Assembly (NCBI GenBank): GCA_024692905.1
Contig: JAILLY010000062.1
Span: 1 to 64,000 of the forward strand
Length of the DNA: 64,000 nt
Direction: 5' to 3'
Source of the DNA: Lachnospiraceae bacterium
GTDB lineage: Bacteria; Bacillota; Clostridia; Lachnospirales; Lachnospiraceae
Positions within the stretch are counted from its first letter, which is position 1, and every line of letters begins with the position of its first letter. The position numbers were made by a program, and so were the translations under genes. The notes below the pieces were generated by a model, which saw only the letters and a list, made by a program, of their open reading frames with translations, was not told the origin of the DNA and did not search any database. Of the stretch, positions 1 through 7,992 are shown piece by piece.

Positions 1-800
1 CTTTGGCGCCTTTCGGTATTTATGATCATCCTGTATACCTCAAAGTACCTGCACCGGCATAAAAGCTCCGATGCGACTCCCTGCCTGTATTTTAGGACCC
101 TAAGAGGCTGTTTGGGTTCATCGGCAGAGGTAAGGTTTGCAGCCTCAAGCGCCTTATCTATATGAAGGTCGCGAAGACTGCCCGACTTATCGGTCCTGCC
201 GTAATCATAAAGACGGTAGGTAAGGTTCGAACTCTCCTGTATCTCGGCAAGAAGAACACCGGCTCCGATCGCATGTATGGTCCCTGCCTCCACAAAAAAC
301 ACATCGTCTTTCTTTACGGGAACGCTCTGCAGATACCGGTTTATGGTGCCGTCCGCGATCGCATTTCTCATCATTTCCGCGGTCACGGTCCTGTTAAGCC
401 CGTATATGAGCCTTGCATCCTTTGCCGCATCAAGCACATACCACATTTCAGTCTTGCCGCGCTGCCCGTTCTCATGCTCCGATGCATATTCGTCACTCGG
501 ATGTACCTGGACCGACAGATCCTTGTCGGCATCTATGAACTTGATCAGTATCGGCAGCTCGGATATTCCCTGAGAATGGGTGCCCAGATATTCGGGATGC
601 TCCTTTAACACATCCGCAAGGATCATTCCGTCAAACTCACCGCCCTTAACGTAGCTTGGACCGTCGGGATGGGTAGAGCACTCCCATGTCTCCGCAAGGG
701 GCGACATGTCGATACCCTTCTCAAATTCATCGTTAAGCCTTCTTCCGCCCCACAGGTAATCCTTCCCCGAAGGCCTAAGAAGCAGCGGCCTGTTTCCCAT
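1..800 (-). CDS. manA: Mannose-6-phosphate isomerase, class I (3' end cut by window)
   Basis: Interconverts fructose-6-phosphate and mannose-6-phosphate, the entry step to GDP-mannose. It reads from an ATG at 800 with no stop before base 1, so the C-terminus lies outside. The short clostridial class I form is recognised by the zinc-site region VQVHPSDEYA, then KTEMWYVLDA, then FFVEAGTIHAIGAG and EIQESSNLTYRLYDYGR. It starts 2 nt after the ManC stop, so the two are probably cotranslated as the last visible genes of the XRE-ManC-ManA operon. The function is secure from family knowledge; how long the protein is cannot be seen. Confidence 0.9.
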   Translation of the reverse strand, partial: MGNRPLLLRPSGKDYLWGGRRLNDEFEKGIDMSPLAETWECSTHPDGPSYVKGGEFDGMILADVLKEHPEYLGTHSQGISELPILIKFIDADKDLSVQVHPSDEYASEHENGQRGKTEMWYVLDAAKDARLIYGLNRTVTAEMMRNAIADGTINRYLQSVPVKKDDVFFVEAGTIHAIGAGVLLAEIQESSNLTYRLYDYGRTDKSGSLRDLHIDKALEAANLTSADEPKQPLRVLKYRQGVASELLCRCRYFEVYRMIINTERRQ

Positions 801-802
801 AC

Positions 803-2119
803 TTAATACTCCAGCGGATATTTGGTCTTATCATGTACGCTGATCTCGCGTCCGAGCTGTACCTCGATAAGCTTAAGTTCCGTCTTCGCGATCACTGTAT
901 GCCTGCATCCGGCGCTCATCGCTATGACATCACCGGCGGTGATGCTCTGCTCCATACCGTCAACTATGGTCATGCCCTCTCCGGACAGTACCACCCATAC
1001 CTCATCGCGGTTCCTGTGACTGTGGTAATTCATGGAATTACCTTCATTAAGAGTCACCTTTATCGTCATGGATCCGGTCTCGACATCCATTACCCTGTAG
1101 CTTCCCCATGACTTCTCGGCATACATGATCTGCTGCTCCATGCCGTCGACAAAGGGCTTGATACGTGAACTTGATTCCTTGTCCGATACAAGTATCCCTT
1201 CCGGGGACGCAGATATAATAACATCCGTTACTCCGATCGCGAGCACGGGGACGTCCATCTCGTTTACTATATGCACCCCTTTGCATTCGTTATCCAGGAT
1301 GCCCTTACCGATCACTCTTTCCTCCATCGCCGCGGTAAGGCTGTTCCATGTACCAAGATCCTTCCACTTGCCGGAAAACCGCTTGACCTGGATCTTCTTT
1401 TCCTTTTCAGCGACCGCATAATCGAAGCTTATCCTGGTCAGCGTCTCATATTTGTCGAGAAGATCCTTATGATCGGTAAAGTCGATCAGTTCGTGGGCCT
1501 TCCTTAAAACATATGAAAGCCTGCAGGCAAAGACGCCGCCGTTCCACAGCGCTCCCTGCTTAATATACTCCGCTGCCTCTTCGGCGGTGGGTTTCTCCTT
1601 AAATGTCGAAACATATGAGGTTGCATCGGAAGTTTCCGGTATGATATATCCGTATCTTTCGGATGGCGATGTGGGTTCAATGCCCATAAGGACCAGATCC
1701 GCTTCGCCTTTTAAGACCTGTTCGGAGAGTTCCTTAAGCGCCCTGAAATAATCCTCTTCGACATACGGGTCGACAGGACAGATTATCACGGGCTCATCGG
1801 GATTGACTCCCTCTTCGTCCGCAAGATATGAAGATGCCAGTGCTATTGCCGGAAAAGTATCCCTTCTGCAGGGCTCTACCGACACGGATGCATCGTCGCC
1901 AAGCTGGTTCCTGATCGCGGATACCTGGGTCTTTGAGGTCGCTATCGTTATGACCGCCTCGGGATCGATCCTGCGTATCTGCCGGTACATCCTCTGGAGC
2001 ATGGACTCATAAGCCCCTTCTCCGTCCTTGAAGATCTTGATAAACTGTTTGCTTCTGACATCATTTGACAGCGGCCACAGGCGTTTGCCCGATCCGCCGG
2101 ATAGTAAAACAACATTCAT
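803..2119 (-). CDS. manC: Mannose-1-phosphate guanylyltransferase with C-terminal cupin
   Basis: Makes GDP-mannose from mannose-1-phosphate and GTP. The 438-residue protein has an N-terminal nucleotidyltransferase fold with the signature GGSGKRLWPLS near residue 8 and RSKQF just after it. A C-terminal cupin at about 345-430 contains YHSHRNRDEVWVVLSGEG, as in the bifunctional ManC/AlgA class whose cupin carries phosphomannose isomerase activity. A separate ManA directly follows, so the isomerase activity may be redundant. The ATG overlaps the upstream regulator stop as TGATG. A second, cupin-less paralogue lies at 40576-41643. Confidence 0.9.
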   Translation of the reverse strand: MNVVLLSGGSGKRLWPLSNDVRSKQFIKIFKDGEGAYESMLQRMYRQIRRIDPEAVITIATSKTQVSAIRNQLGDDASVSVEPCRRDTFPAIALASSYLADEEGVNPDEPVIICPVDPYVEEDYFRALKELSEQVLKGEADLVLMGIEPTSPSERYGYIIPETSDATSYVSTFKEKPTAEEAAEYIKQGALWNGGVFACRLSYVLRKAHELIDFTDHKDLLDKYETLTRISFDYAVAEKEKKIQVKRFSGKWKDLGTWNSLTAAMEERVIGKGILDNECKGVHIVNEMDVPVLAIGVTDVIISASPEGILVSDKESSSRIKPFVDGMEQQIMYAEKSWGSYRVMDVETGSMTIKVTLNEGNSMNYHSHRNRDEVWVVLSGEGMTIVDGMEQSITAGDVIAMSAGCRHTVIAKTELKLIEVQLGREISVHDKTKYPLEY

Positions 2120-2724
2120 CAGTATGTGATCAAATATCCCTTCTTTTTCTTCTTATCCTTTTTATCTTTTTTGTCTTTTTTATCCTTCTTGTCTTTTTTG
2201 TCCTTCTTGTCCTTTTTATCCTTTTTATCTTTCTTATCCTTCTTGTCAGGCTTTTCGTCCGTATCCCTGACGGAAGGTTCACTGCTCTTCCTTATGCTGT
2301 AATCATCATCGTCATTGGCAACGCTTACCGCCTCAAGGATAGCGGGACTCTTCTTATCTTCCTTCTGTCCTTCCTCCTTAGCCTTATCAGCTGCCTTTCT
2401 TGCTTCCTTAACCTCTGTATCATCAGCCTTCTTGGCTTCCTTAGCCTCCGGTGCGGCGGCTTTGGGTATTGCCCTTGCAGGTGCCTTTGCGGCCGGTGCG
2501 GCGCTCCTTAAGCGTTTATCCTCATGTTCGATCCCCGAAAGCAGATAATAAGGAGAGACTTCAAGAACTTCGCAGATTATGAGTATCTTGTCAGATACCG
2601 GATTGGTGCCCTTCTTCTTCCAGTCGCTTATGGTACTCTCCGCGATCCCGGTCTTACGCGAGAACTCCTTTTGCGTGAATCCCTTTTTACTGATTAGTTC
2701 AAATATCCTTTCGCTGATCGTCAT
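2119..2724 (-). CDS. XRE-family DNA-binding protein with (DKK)n tail
   Basis: Residues 1-65 form an XRE/Cro helix-turn-helix (FTQKEFSRKTGIAESTISDWKKKG), so the protein probably binds DNA. Residues about 70-150 are an Ala/Lys/Glu-rich, probably disordered linker. The C-terminus is eleven consecutive DKK tripeptides followed by KKKKGYLITY. The strong site GGAGGGGG precedes the ATG at 2724, and the gene is translationally coupled to manC (TGATG). Its place at the head of the operon suggests, without proof, that it regulates GDP-mannose synthesis. The tail encoded by 9-bp repeats is unusual and could vary in length in frame. Confidence 0.8.
   Translation of the reverse strand: MTISERIFELISKKGFTQKEFSRKTGIAESTISDWKKKGTNPVSDKILIICEVLEVSPYYLLSGIEHEDKRLRSAAPAAKAPARAIPKAAAPEAKEAKKADDTEVKEARKAADKAKEEGQKEDKKSPAILEAVSVANDDDDYSIRKSSEPSVRDTDEKPDKKDKKDKKDKKDKKDKKDKKDKKDKKDKKDKKKKKGYLITY
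2149..2247 (-). repeat. Eleven tandem 9-bp units encoding DKK
   Basis: Eleven in-frame 9-nt units, each GAY-AAR-AAR on the minus strand, encode the lysine-aspartate tail of the XRE protein. The units are not identical at third positions, so the repeat is old or under protein-level selection. Gain or loss of a unit keeps the frame. Confidence 0.9.
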
Positions 2725-2847
2725 ATCCTACCCCCTCCCGGATCCTCCGGTTCTCCGTTTACATGAACTTAACTGCCATAAGATCGGTCAACTGTCTGCA
2801 TTTACAGGACCTTTATTAAGTATACTCCAAATAAGTGCGTATTTCTA

Positions 2848-4098
2848 CTAATCCCTCCTGAATATATCCCTTGTATACACCTTTTGGGAAACATCATCGA
2901 GCACGGCATCATACCTGTTTGCTATTATTGCATCCGAGCGCTCCTTAAACGCATTTATATCGTTCACAACCTCGCTTCCGAAGAATGTCGTGCCGTCTTT
3001 AAGCGTCGGCTCGTATACGATCACGGTCGCACCCTTGGCCTTTATACGCTTCATTATGCCCTGGATAGAACTCTGGCGGAAATTATCCGACCCCGTCTTC
3101 ATCGTGAGCCTGTATACTCCTATGACCACATCATGCTCACCGCTGCTGTCATAGGAACTGCTGTTGTAATAATCATAATATCCGGCCTTATTCAGCACAC
3201 GGTCGGCTATAAAATCCTTTCGCGTCCTGTTTGACTCTACTATTGCCTGTATGAGATTCTGGGGGACATCGCTGTAATTGGCCAGGAGCTGCTTGGTATC
3301 CTTGGGCAGACAGTATCCGCCGTATCCGAAGGACGGATTGTTATACTGGTCGCCGATACGGGGGTCAAGGCAGACTCCCTTTATGATATCCCGCGTATTA
3401 AGTCCCTTGGATTCCGCATAGGTATCAAGTTCGTTAAAATATGATACCCGAAGTGCCAGATAAGTATTTGCGAACAGCTTTACCGCTTCAGCCTCGGAAA
3501 AACCCATGATCAGGGTCTCGACATCTTCCTTCAGTGCTCCCTGCTTAAGAAGCCCCGCAAAGACCCCGGCTGCCTTAACGAGCCTTTCATCACTAAGATC
3601 GGTCCCTACGATTATCCTCGAAGGATACAGATTATCATAAAGAGCCCTGCTCTCGCGCAGAAATTCGGGAGCAAACATGATGTTCTTCGTGTCATACCTG
3701 TTCCTTACGGCTTCGCAGTAACCAACCGGAACAGTGGATTTTATGACCATTATCGCATCGGGATTATACCTTATGACCTGTTGTATGACCTCTTCAACCG
3801 CAGATGTGTCAAAGAAATTCCTGTTTGGATCGTAATTGGTGGGTGTTGCGATTATAACGTAATCCGCACCGGTATATGCCTCTTCCGGATCGAGCGTTGC
3901 CGTAAGGTCGAGCTCCTTTGTGGCCAGGTACTCCTCCATTTCCGCGTCAACGATCGGAGACTTCCTCCTGTTGATCATCTCAACCTTTTCGGGAACTATA
4001 TCAACCGCCGTCACATGATCCCTGACGGACAGAAGCGTTGCCATCGACATGCCGACATATCCGGTTCCCGCAACGGCAATGTTGTATTTCTTATCCAT
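2848..4098 (-). CDS. ugd: UDP-glucose 6-dehydrogenase
   Basis: Oxidises UDP-glucose to UDP-glucuronate with two NAD+, a precursor of acidic capsule and exopolysaccharide sugars. The 416-residue protein has the NAD-binding [10 protein letters not shown] at residues 11-20, a central dimerisation segment with IKSTVPVGY and APEFLRES, and the catalytic cysteine at residue 263 in [13 protein letters not shown]. The length is typical. It has its own extended -10 promoter and follows a terminator. A related UDP-ManNAc dehydrogenase is less likely because the short spacing and LRES motif match Ugd. Confidence 0.88.
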   Translation of the reverse strand: MDKKYNIAVAGTGYVGMSMATLLSVRDHVTAVDIVPEKVEMINRRKSPIVDAEMEEYLATKELDLTATLDPEEAYTGADYVIIATPTNYDPNRNFFDTSAVEEVIQQVIRYNPDAIMVIKSTVPVGYCEAVRNRYDTKNIMFAPEFLRESRALYDNLYPSRIIVGTDLSDERLVKAAGVFAGLLKQGALKEDVETLIMGFSEAEAVKLFANTYLALRVSYFNELDTYAESKGLNTRDIIKGVCLDPRIGDQYNNPSFGYGGYCLPKDTKQLLANYSDVPQNLIQAIVESNRTRKDFIADRVLNKAGYYDYYNSSSYDSSGEHDVVIGVYRLTMKTGSDNFRQSSIQGIMKRIKAKGATVIVYEPTLKDGTTFFGSEVVNDINAFKERSDAIIANRYDAVLDDVSQKVYTRDIFRRD

Positions 4099-4128
4099 GT
4101 ATCTCTCCCCGTATGTTTAATATGATCT

Positions 4129-4157
4129 ATTATACCATATCTCACATTTGCTGACGA
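4129..4157 (-). promoter_or_regulatory. Sigma-A promoter for ugd
   Basis: On the minus strand TCGTCA (4152-4157) is 17 nt from TATAAT (4129-4134), which is preceded by TGG as an extended -10. It points at ugd, with about 25 nt of leader containing the site GGGGAGAG. Confidence 0.6.
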
Positions 4158-4162
4158 GATGT

Positions 4163-4198
4163 AAAACAGCCCGGAGAAGATATCCCCGGGCTGTATTT
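4163..4198 (-). terminator. Terminator after the ABC transporter operon
   Basis: A 9-bp stem (ACAGCCCGG with CCGGGCTGT, 4166-4174 and 4186-4194) with short T runs on both sides follows the solute-binding protein gene. The T run is only four bases, so termination may be partial. Confidence 0.6.
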
Positions 4199-4227
4199 TC
4201 ACACAAGCGTCATATACTCACTGTGTA

Positions 4228-5781
4228 TTACTTCTTCCATTCATCGTACTGCTTCTGGAACTCGGCAAGAACTTCCTGATAACCTGCCTCATCAAGAGCT
4301 GCCTGGTATTCCTCGATGGTCTTCTCAACATCTGCTGAAGGATATCCACCGTTCTCAAGAGCGAAACCGTAGGTCTCAAATACGTTCTGGCATGCTGCGT
4401 ATGCTGCTTCTACAGGTGCCTTGTCGAAACGGAAACCTGCTGCCGATGAAGTATTTGCACCACCGTTGAACTCCTTGTAAAGCTCAGCCTTGTTGTCGGG
4501 CTCGTTTGCAAGAGGGGTAACAACCGTAGCTGAAGCCGACTCCCACATTGAATGATTGTAAACTGCGTTCTCAACCTGCTCTACATGGCCGTTTGCATCA
4601 TAATTGAAGTCTTCGCCTTCGATACCGAATGTATAGATATCGGCAAGCTTCTTATCGGTGTAAAGGAGACCCATGAACTCGATGGCTGCCTTAGCCTGCT
4701 CCTCGGTGCTGTTTGCGGTTACGCAGTAGCATGAACCAAGAGCTGAGTTGGAGTGTGCCCATCTGTCGGTTGCGGGCTGCATCGTAACATCCTGCTCGTA
4801 ACGTGAATCTGCCTCATCGTTAACCGGGATATCCGTCCACCATGAAATTCCCCAATCCTGAGTCTGGGTAGTGGTATCGGTCGTAACCTTTGTTACATCA
4901 TCCTCTGAGATGTAGCCTTTCTCTGCCCACTGGCACATAAGAGTACAGAACTCCTTGTACTGAGGTGTAAGGATGGTATCTACTACGGAATCACTTGCCC
5001 TGTCAACTGCAACCCAATTAGCGGTTGAATCAGCAGTGAAGAAATCGAAATCATTGATGTACCAGCGATAGAACATAGCGGTCTTCTGTGTAAGGAAAGG
5101 ATACTTAAGTCCGTCGTTCTTTGCATCCTCGAGCATGGGCTCAAGATCAGCAAGCTTCTTAACGCTGGTGATATCCCAGTTATGCTGGTCGATAAGCTCC
5201 TGACGGAACATAAAGTCATAACCTTCAACATTGTCCTTGTATACGGGAATGAAGTAGTTCTTTCCATTATACTTGGTAGCTTCCCACTGTCCCTCGTCCA
5301 TTGAAGCATAGAGGTCGGTGCCGGGAAGAAGATCGGTGATGTCATAAACCGAGTTCTGGGGAACAAGGTCGTTGGTTCCGATCGTGCTTTCCCATGAAGC
5401 GGTCCAGAGAAGATTGATCTCGTTGTTTGCAAGTGCGAGGTTAGCCTTCTCGGTGTACTCACCTGAGTTGATATCGGTAAGCGTGATACTTACGTTTGCG
5501 CCTTTTTCTGCAAGATAAGCATTGATCGCATCCTGTACCTGCGCTGTCTTTGCAGAATCAGGAGTGGTATTGAAGCAGCATCTGTAAAGACTGATGTTTA
5601 CGCCGCCTGCAACGTCGGATGAACCGGCGTCACCGGCAGGAGCAGCCGCATCAGTTTCGGGTGCTGTAGCACCACCGTCTGCGGGAGCAGCTGCCTGTCC
5701 GCCGCCGCAGCCAACCATGCCAAATACCATTGCTGAAGCAAGAGCAATCGATAAAACTTTCTTTACTACTTTGTTTTTCAT
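4228..5781 (-). CDS. Carbohydrate ABC transporter substrate-binding lipoprotein (LplA-like)
   Basis: Extracellular substrate-binding protein for an oligosaccharide importer. It has a signal peptide with lipobox GMVGC (lipidated Cys25), then an Ala/Pro/Gly-rich linker and a family 1 solute-binding fold of about 460 residues. The 517-residue size and the two LplB/LplC-type permeases upstream match the Bacillus LplABC/YtcQ class, whose members take up plant or host glycan fragments and normally borrow a shared MsmX-type ATPase. No ATPase gene is present here. The ATG follows GGGAGGT. The substrate cannot be read from sequence. Confidence 0.88.
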   Translation of the reverse strand: MKNKVVKKVLSIALASAMVFGMVGCGGGQAAAPADGGATAPETDAAAPAGDAGSSDVAGGVNISLYRCCFNTTPDSAKTAQVQDAINAYLAEKGANVSITLTDINSGEYTEKANLALANNEINLLWTASWESTIGTNDLVPQNSVYDITDLLPGTDLYASMDEGQWEATKYNGKNYFIPVYKDNVEGYDFMFRQELIDQHNWDITSVKKLADLEPMLEDAKNDGLKYPFLTQKTAMFYRWYINDFDFFTADSTANWVAVDRASDSVVDTILTPQYKEFCTLMCQWAEKGYISEDDVTKVTTDTTTQTQDWGISWWTDIPVNDEADSRYEQDVTMQPATDRWAHSNSALGSCYCVTANSTEEQAKAAIEFMGLLYTDKKLADIYTFGIEGEDFNYDANGHVEQVENAVYNHSMWESASATVVTPLANEPDNKAELYKEFNGGANTSSAAGFRFDKAPVEAAYAACQNVFETYGFALENGGYPSADVEKTIEEYQAALDEAGYQEVLAEFQKQYDEWKK

Positions 5782-5850
5782 TCTAAAACCTCCCTTTGGA
5801 TATATATTTCATAATGTGAACACTATTGTCACATCTTGAAATCACTTTGA

Positions 5851-6780
5851 TCAGCCCTTTACCGAACCTACCGTAAGTCCCTTTACGAAGTACTTCTGGA
5901 AGAAGGGGTAAGCAACCATTATGGGGCCAATGACTATGATGACCGTGGCCATGGTCGCCGAATACTGGGGGATCGTTCCTCCCATCGCCGCCCTCGCGGA
6001 TGCGGGGACGTTTGAGTTATTGAGCAGGAACTCAATACTCTTCTGTATATTTATAAGAAGAAGCTGAAGTGGCTTCTTGGTATCCGTTTTGATGTAGAGC
6101 AGGGCGTTCTGCCAGTCATTCCAGTACGCGGTCGCCATCATGAATCCGACCGCAGCCAGTGAAGGCTTCATAAGCGGAAGGGTGATCTGGAAGAAGGTCC
6201 TGTATTCTCCGGCTCCGTCTATCTTGGCTGCTTCCATTAGCTCGGCCGGTATACTGTTGGCTATGTAGGTCCTTAAGATGATAACGTTCATCGTCGTGAC
6301 CATGAGCGGAAGGATCAAAAGCAGGAGCGAATCCTTAAGATGATAATATGTTGTGAAAACGATGTATCCGGAAAGCTGTCCGCCGTTGAAGAGCATCGGG
6401 ATCAGCAGATAGATCGATAAAAACTTCGAAAGCCTGAAATCCCTGCGGCTTATCGAATATGCGAACATACTCATTATGAGCAGTCCCGCAAGAGTACCGA
6501 CGATAGTAACGAAGATCGTGACTCCGTATGAAGTTAAGAGCCTTTTGCCGTAACGCAATACGGCATTGACGCCTGCCATCGACCATTTCTCGGGGAAAAA
6601 CGTGAAGCCGTGCTGCGATATATACTTCTCATCCGTGAATGCTGCAACAAAAGTCAGTACCACGGGGAGGAATGCAAAGAGCGTATACAAAAGCAGGAAG
6701 AACAGCAGTATACATTGCCCAACATTTACCTTATCTTTTCTTGAAGGAGCCAGATCCAGATCTTTGCCTTTTTTTGCCAT
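5851..6780 (-). CDS. Carbohydrate ABC transporter permease (LplC/YtcP type)
   Basis: One of two membrane subunits of the importer. It has about six hydrophobic segments, the first near residue 25, and a cytoplasmic EAA loop (ELMEAAKIDGAGEYRTFF) near residues 180-200 that contacts the ATPase. The terminal FQKYFVKGLTVGSVKG is characteristic of the CUT1 LplC/YtcP subgroup. Length is 309 residues. It lies 17 nt downstream of the partner permease and 69 nt upstream of the binding-protein gene, forming a three-gene operon. Confidence 0.88.
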   Translation of the reverse strand: MAKKGKDLDLAPSRKDKVNVGQCILLFFLLLYTLFAFLPVVLTFVAAFTDEKYISQHGFTFFPEKWSMAGVNAVLRYGKRLLTSYGVTIFVTIVGTLAGLLIMSMFAYSISRRDFRLSKFLSIYLLIPMLFNGGQLSGYIVFTTYYHLKDSLLLLILPLMVTTMNVIILRTYIANSIPAELMEAAKIDGAGEYRTFFQITLPLMKPSLAAVGFMMATAYWNDWQNALLYIKTDTKKPLQLLLINIQKSIEFLLNNSNVPASARAAMGGTIPQYSATMATVIIVIGPIMVAYPFFQKYFVKGLTVGSVKG

Positions 6781-6797
6781 TTGACCCTACCTCCTTC

Positions 6798-7703
6798 TCA
6801 GAATAATGCGTTCTCGGGTTCGATCTTGCGAACAAGCCCGTTTGCAAACAACATCAGCAGCAATCCCACAACGGACTGGAACAGCGATGTTGCAGCCGTA
6901 AATCCGAAGTTGGAATTCTTGAATATCGCATTAAGTATGTAAGAATCGATAACCTGGGTCTTACTGTAGAGGATACCGCTGTTTCGCGTTACCTGGTAGA
7001 AAAGACCCGTATCCGATTTCATTACCGAACCTACCGAAAGAAGGAGCATTACCGTTATCATAGGCACGAGTGAAGGCAGTGTGATGTGCCATATCTGCTG
7101 CCACTTGTTCGCTCCGTCTATCTCGGCCGCCTCATAAAGCTCGGAATCTATGCCCGCAAGGACCGACATATAGAGGACCGAACCGTAACCTGTATCCTTC
7201 CATACCTTTACTATGGTAAGTAAAAGCGGCCAGACCGCTGCGGTCGAGTAAAACCTCGTGGTCATTCCGAAAGACTTGTTAAGTATTCCGGTATCGGTAC
7301 TTATGAACGCATATACTATAAACTGCACTGCTGCGTAGGAAATGAACACCGGGATTATCATGAGCGTCTGCATCGTCTTTGCGCAGCGCTTGAACACGCA
7401 CTGGTCGATCGCTATCGCAAGGACTACATTAAGGAAAGTTCCCACTGCGGTAAAGATCAGATAATACATGAACGTGTTCTGTGTCATCTGTATGAAAGTT
7501 GCCTTGGATTTCATTAAGATCATGAAATTCTCAAGTCCGTTCCAGGGACTTCCGAAGATGCCTTTCTGGAAATCGTATCTCTTGAATGCCATAACAAGAC
7601 CGGCCATGGGTACATACATGATAAAGAAAAGGACCAGGAATGCAGGGAGTGCCATTATCACATGCGCTCTGTGCTTCCAGGTGTTTTCGAAAAATCCCTT
7701 CAT
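6798..7703 (-). CDS. Carbohydrate ABC transporter permease (LplB/YteP type)
   Basis: First gene of the importer operon and partner permease. It has six predicted transmembrane segments and an EAA loop (ELYEAAEIDGANKWQQIW). The open frame extends to 7844, but the ATG at 7703 is chosen because AAGGAGAG lies just upstream and the protein then starts MKGFFENTWKHRAHVIMALPAFLV like its homologues; the extra 47 residues are Cys/Lys-rich and overlap the promoter. The resulting 301 residues match the family. Confidence 0.88.
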   Translation of the reverse strand: MKGFFENTWKHRAHVIMALPAFLVLFFIMYVPMAGLVMAFKRYDFQKGIFGSPWNGLENFMILMKSKATFIQMTQNTFMYYLIFTAVGTFLNVVLAIAIDQCVFKRCAKTMQTLMIIPVFISYAAVQFIVYAFISTDTGILNKSFGMTTRFYSTAAVWPLLLTIVKVWKDTGYGSVLYMSVLAGIDSELYEAAEIDGANKWQQIWHITLPSLVPMITVMLLLSVGSVMKSDTGLFYQVTRNSGILYSKTQVIDSYILNAIFKNSNFGFTAATSLFQSVVGLLLMLFANGLVRKIEPENALF

Positions 7704-7743
7704 ACTGTGCTCTCCTTGTTCAAAAAACCTGGCTATTACTTTG

Positions 7744-7757
7744 CTTAATCGTTTTCG
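7744..7757 (-). promoter_or_regulatory. cre-like operator candidate
   Basis: CGAAAACGATTAAG on the minus strand keeps the core AAACGAT of LacI/CcpA-type operators but loses the outer bases. It sits at about +1 to +14 relative to the predicted start, where repression would be expected. It could equally serve a local LacI-type repressor or be chance. Confidence 0.3.
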
Positions 7758-7764
7758 CTCTTTA

Positions 7765-7793
7765 ATATTATTACATATTTTACAATTTTGCAA
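7765..7793 (-). promoter_or_regulatory. Promoter of the ABC transporter operon
   Basis: TTGCAA (7788-7793), 17-nt spacer, TAATAT (7765-7770) on the minus strand, about 55 nt before the permease ATG. The surrounding 150 nt are very AT-rich, and a second TATAAT about 70 nt upstream lacks a good -35. Confidence 0.6.
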
Positions 7794-7947
7794 GCATGAT
7801 CTTTTTGAAATTGTGCATTTTGGATGTTTTTGGATATTATACACATATTTTATACGCTTTAATTTTGCACTTTGCTGGTATTTTGTCTACTTTTTACTTA
7901 AACGATATAAATTTCTTAAATATGATGCATTTTTTTGATTTTGCCAT

Positions 7948-7979
7948 AAAAAAGTTCCCCGGGCGATCCCGGGGAACTT
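7948..7979 (-). terminator. Strong terminator of the HerA-like gene
   Basis: A perfect 12-bp stem (7952-7963 with 7968-7979) with a CGAT loop is followed on the minus strand by six T. It lies 13 nt beyond the stop of the ATPase gene. Confidence 0.9.
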
Positions 7980-7992
7980 ATACTTTCGTTAA

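Noticed and set aside
7704-7844. N-terminal extension of the LplB-type permease with several cysteines
   Set aside because: It overlaps the predicted promoter and lacks a ribosome binding site, while the ATG at 7703 has AAGGAGAG.
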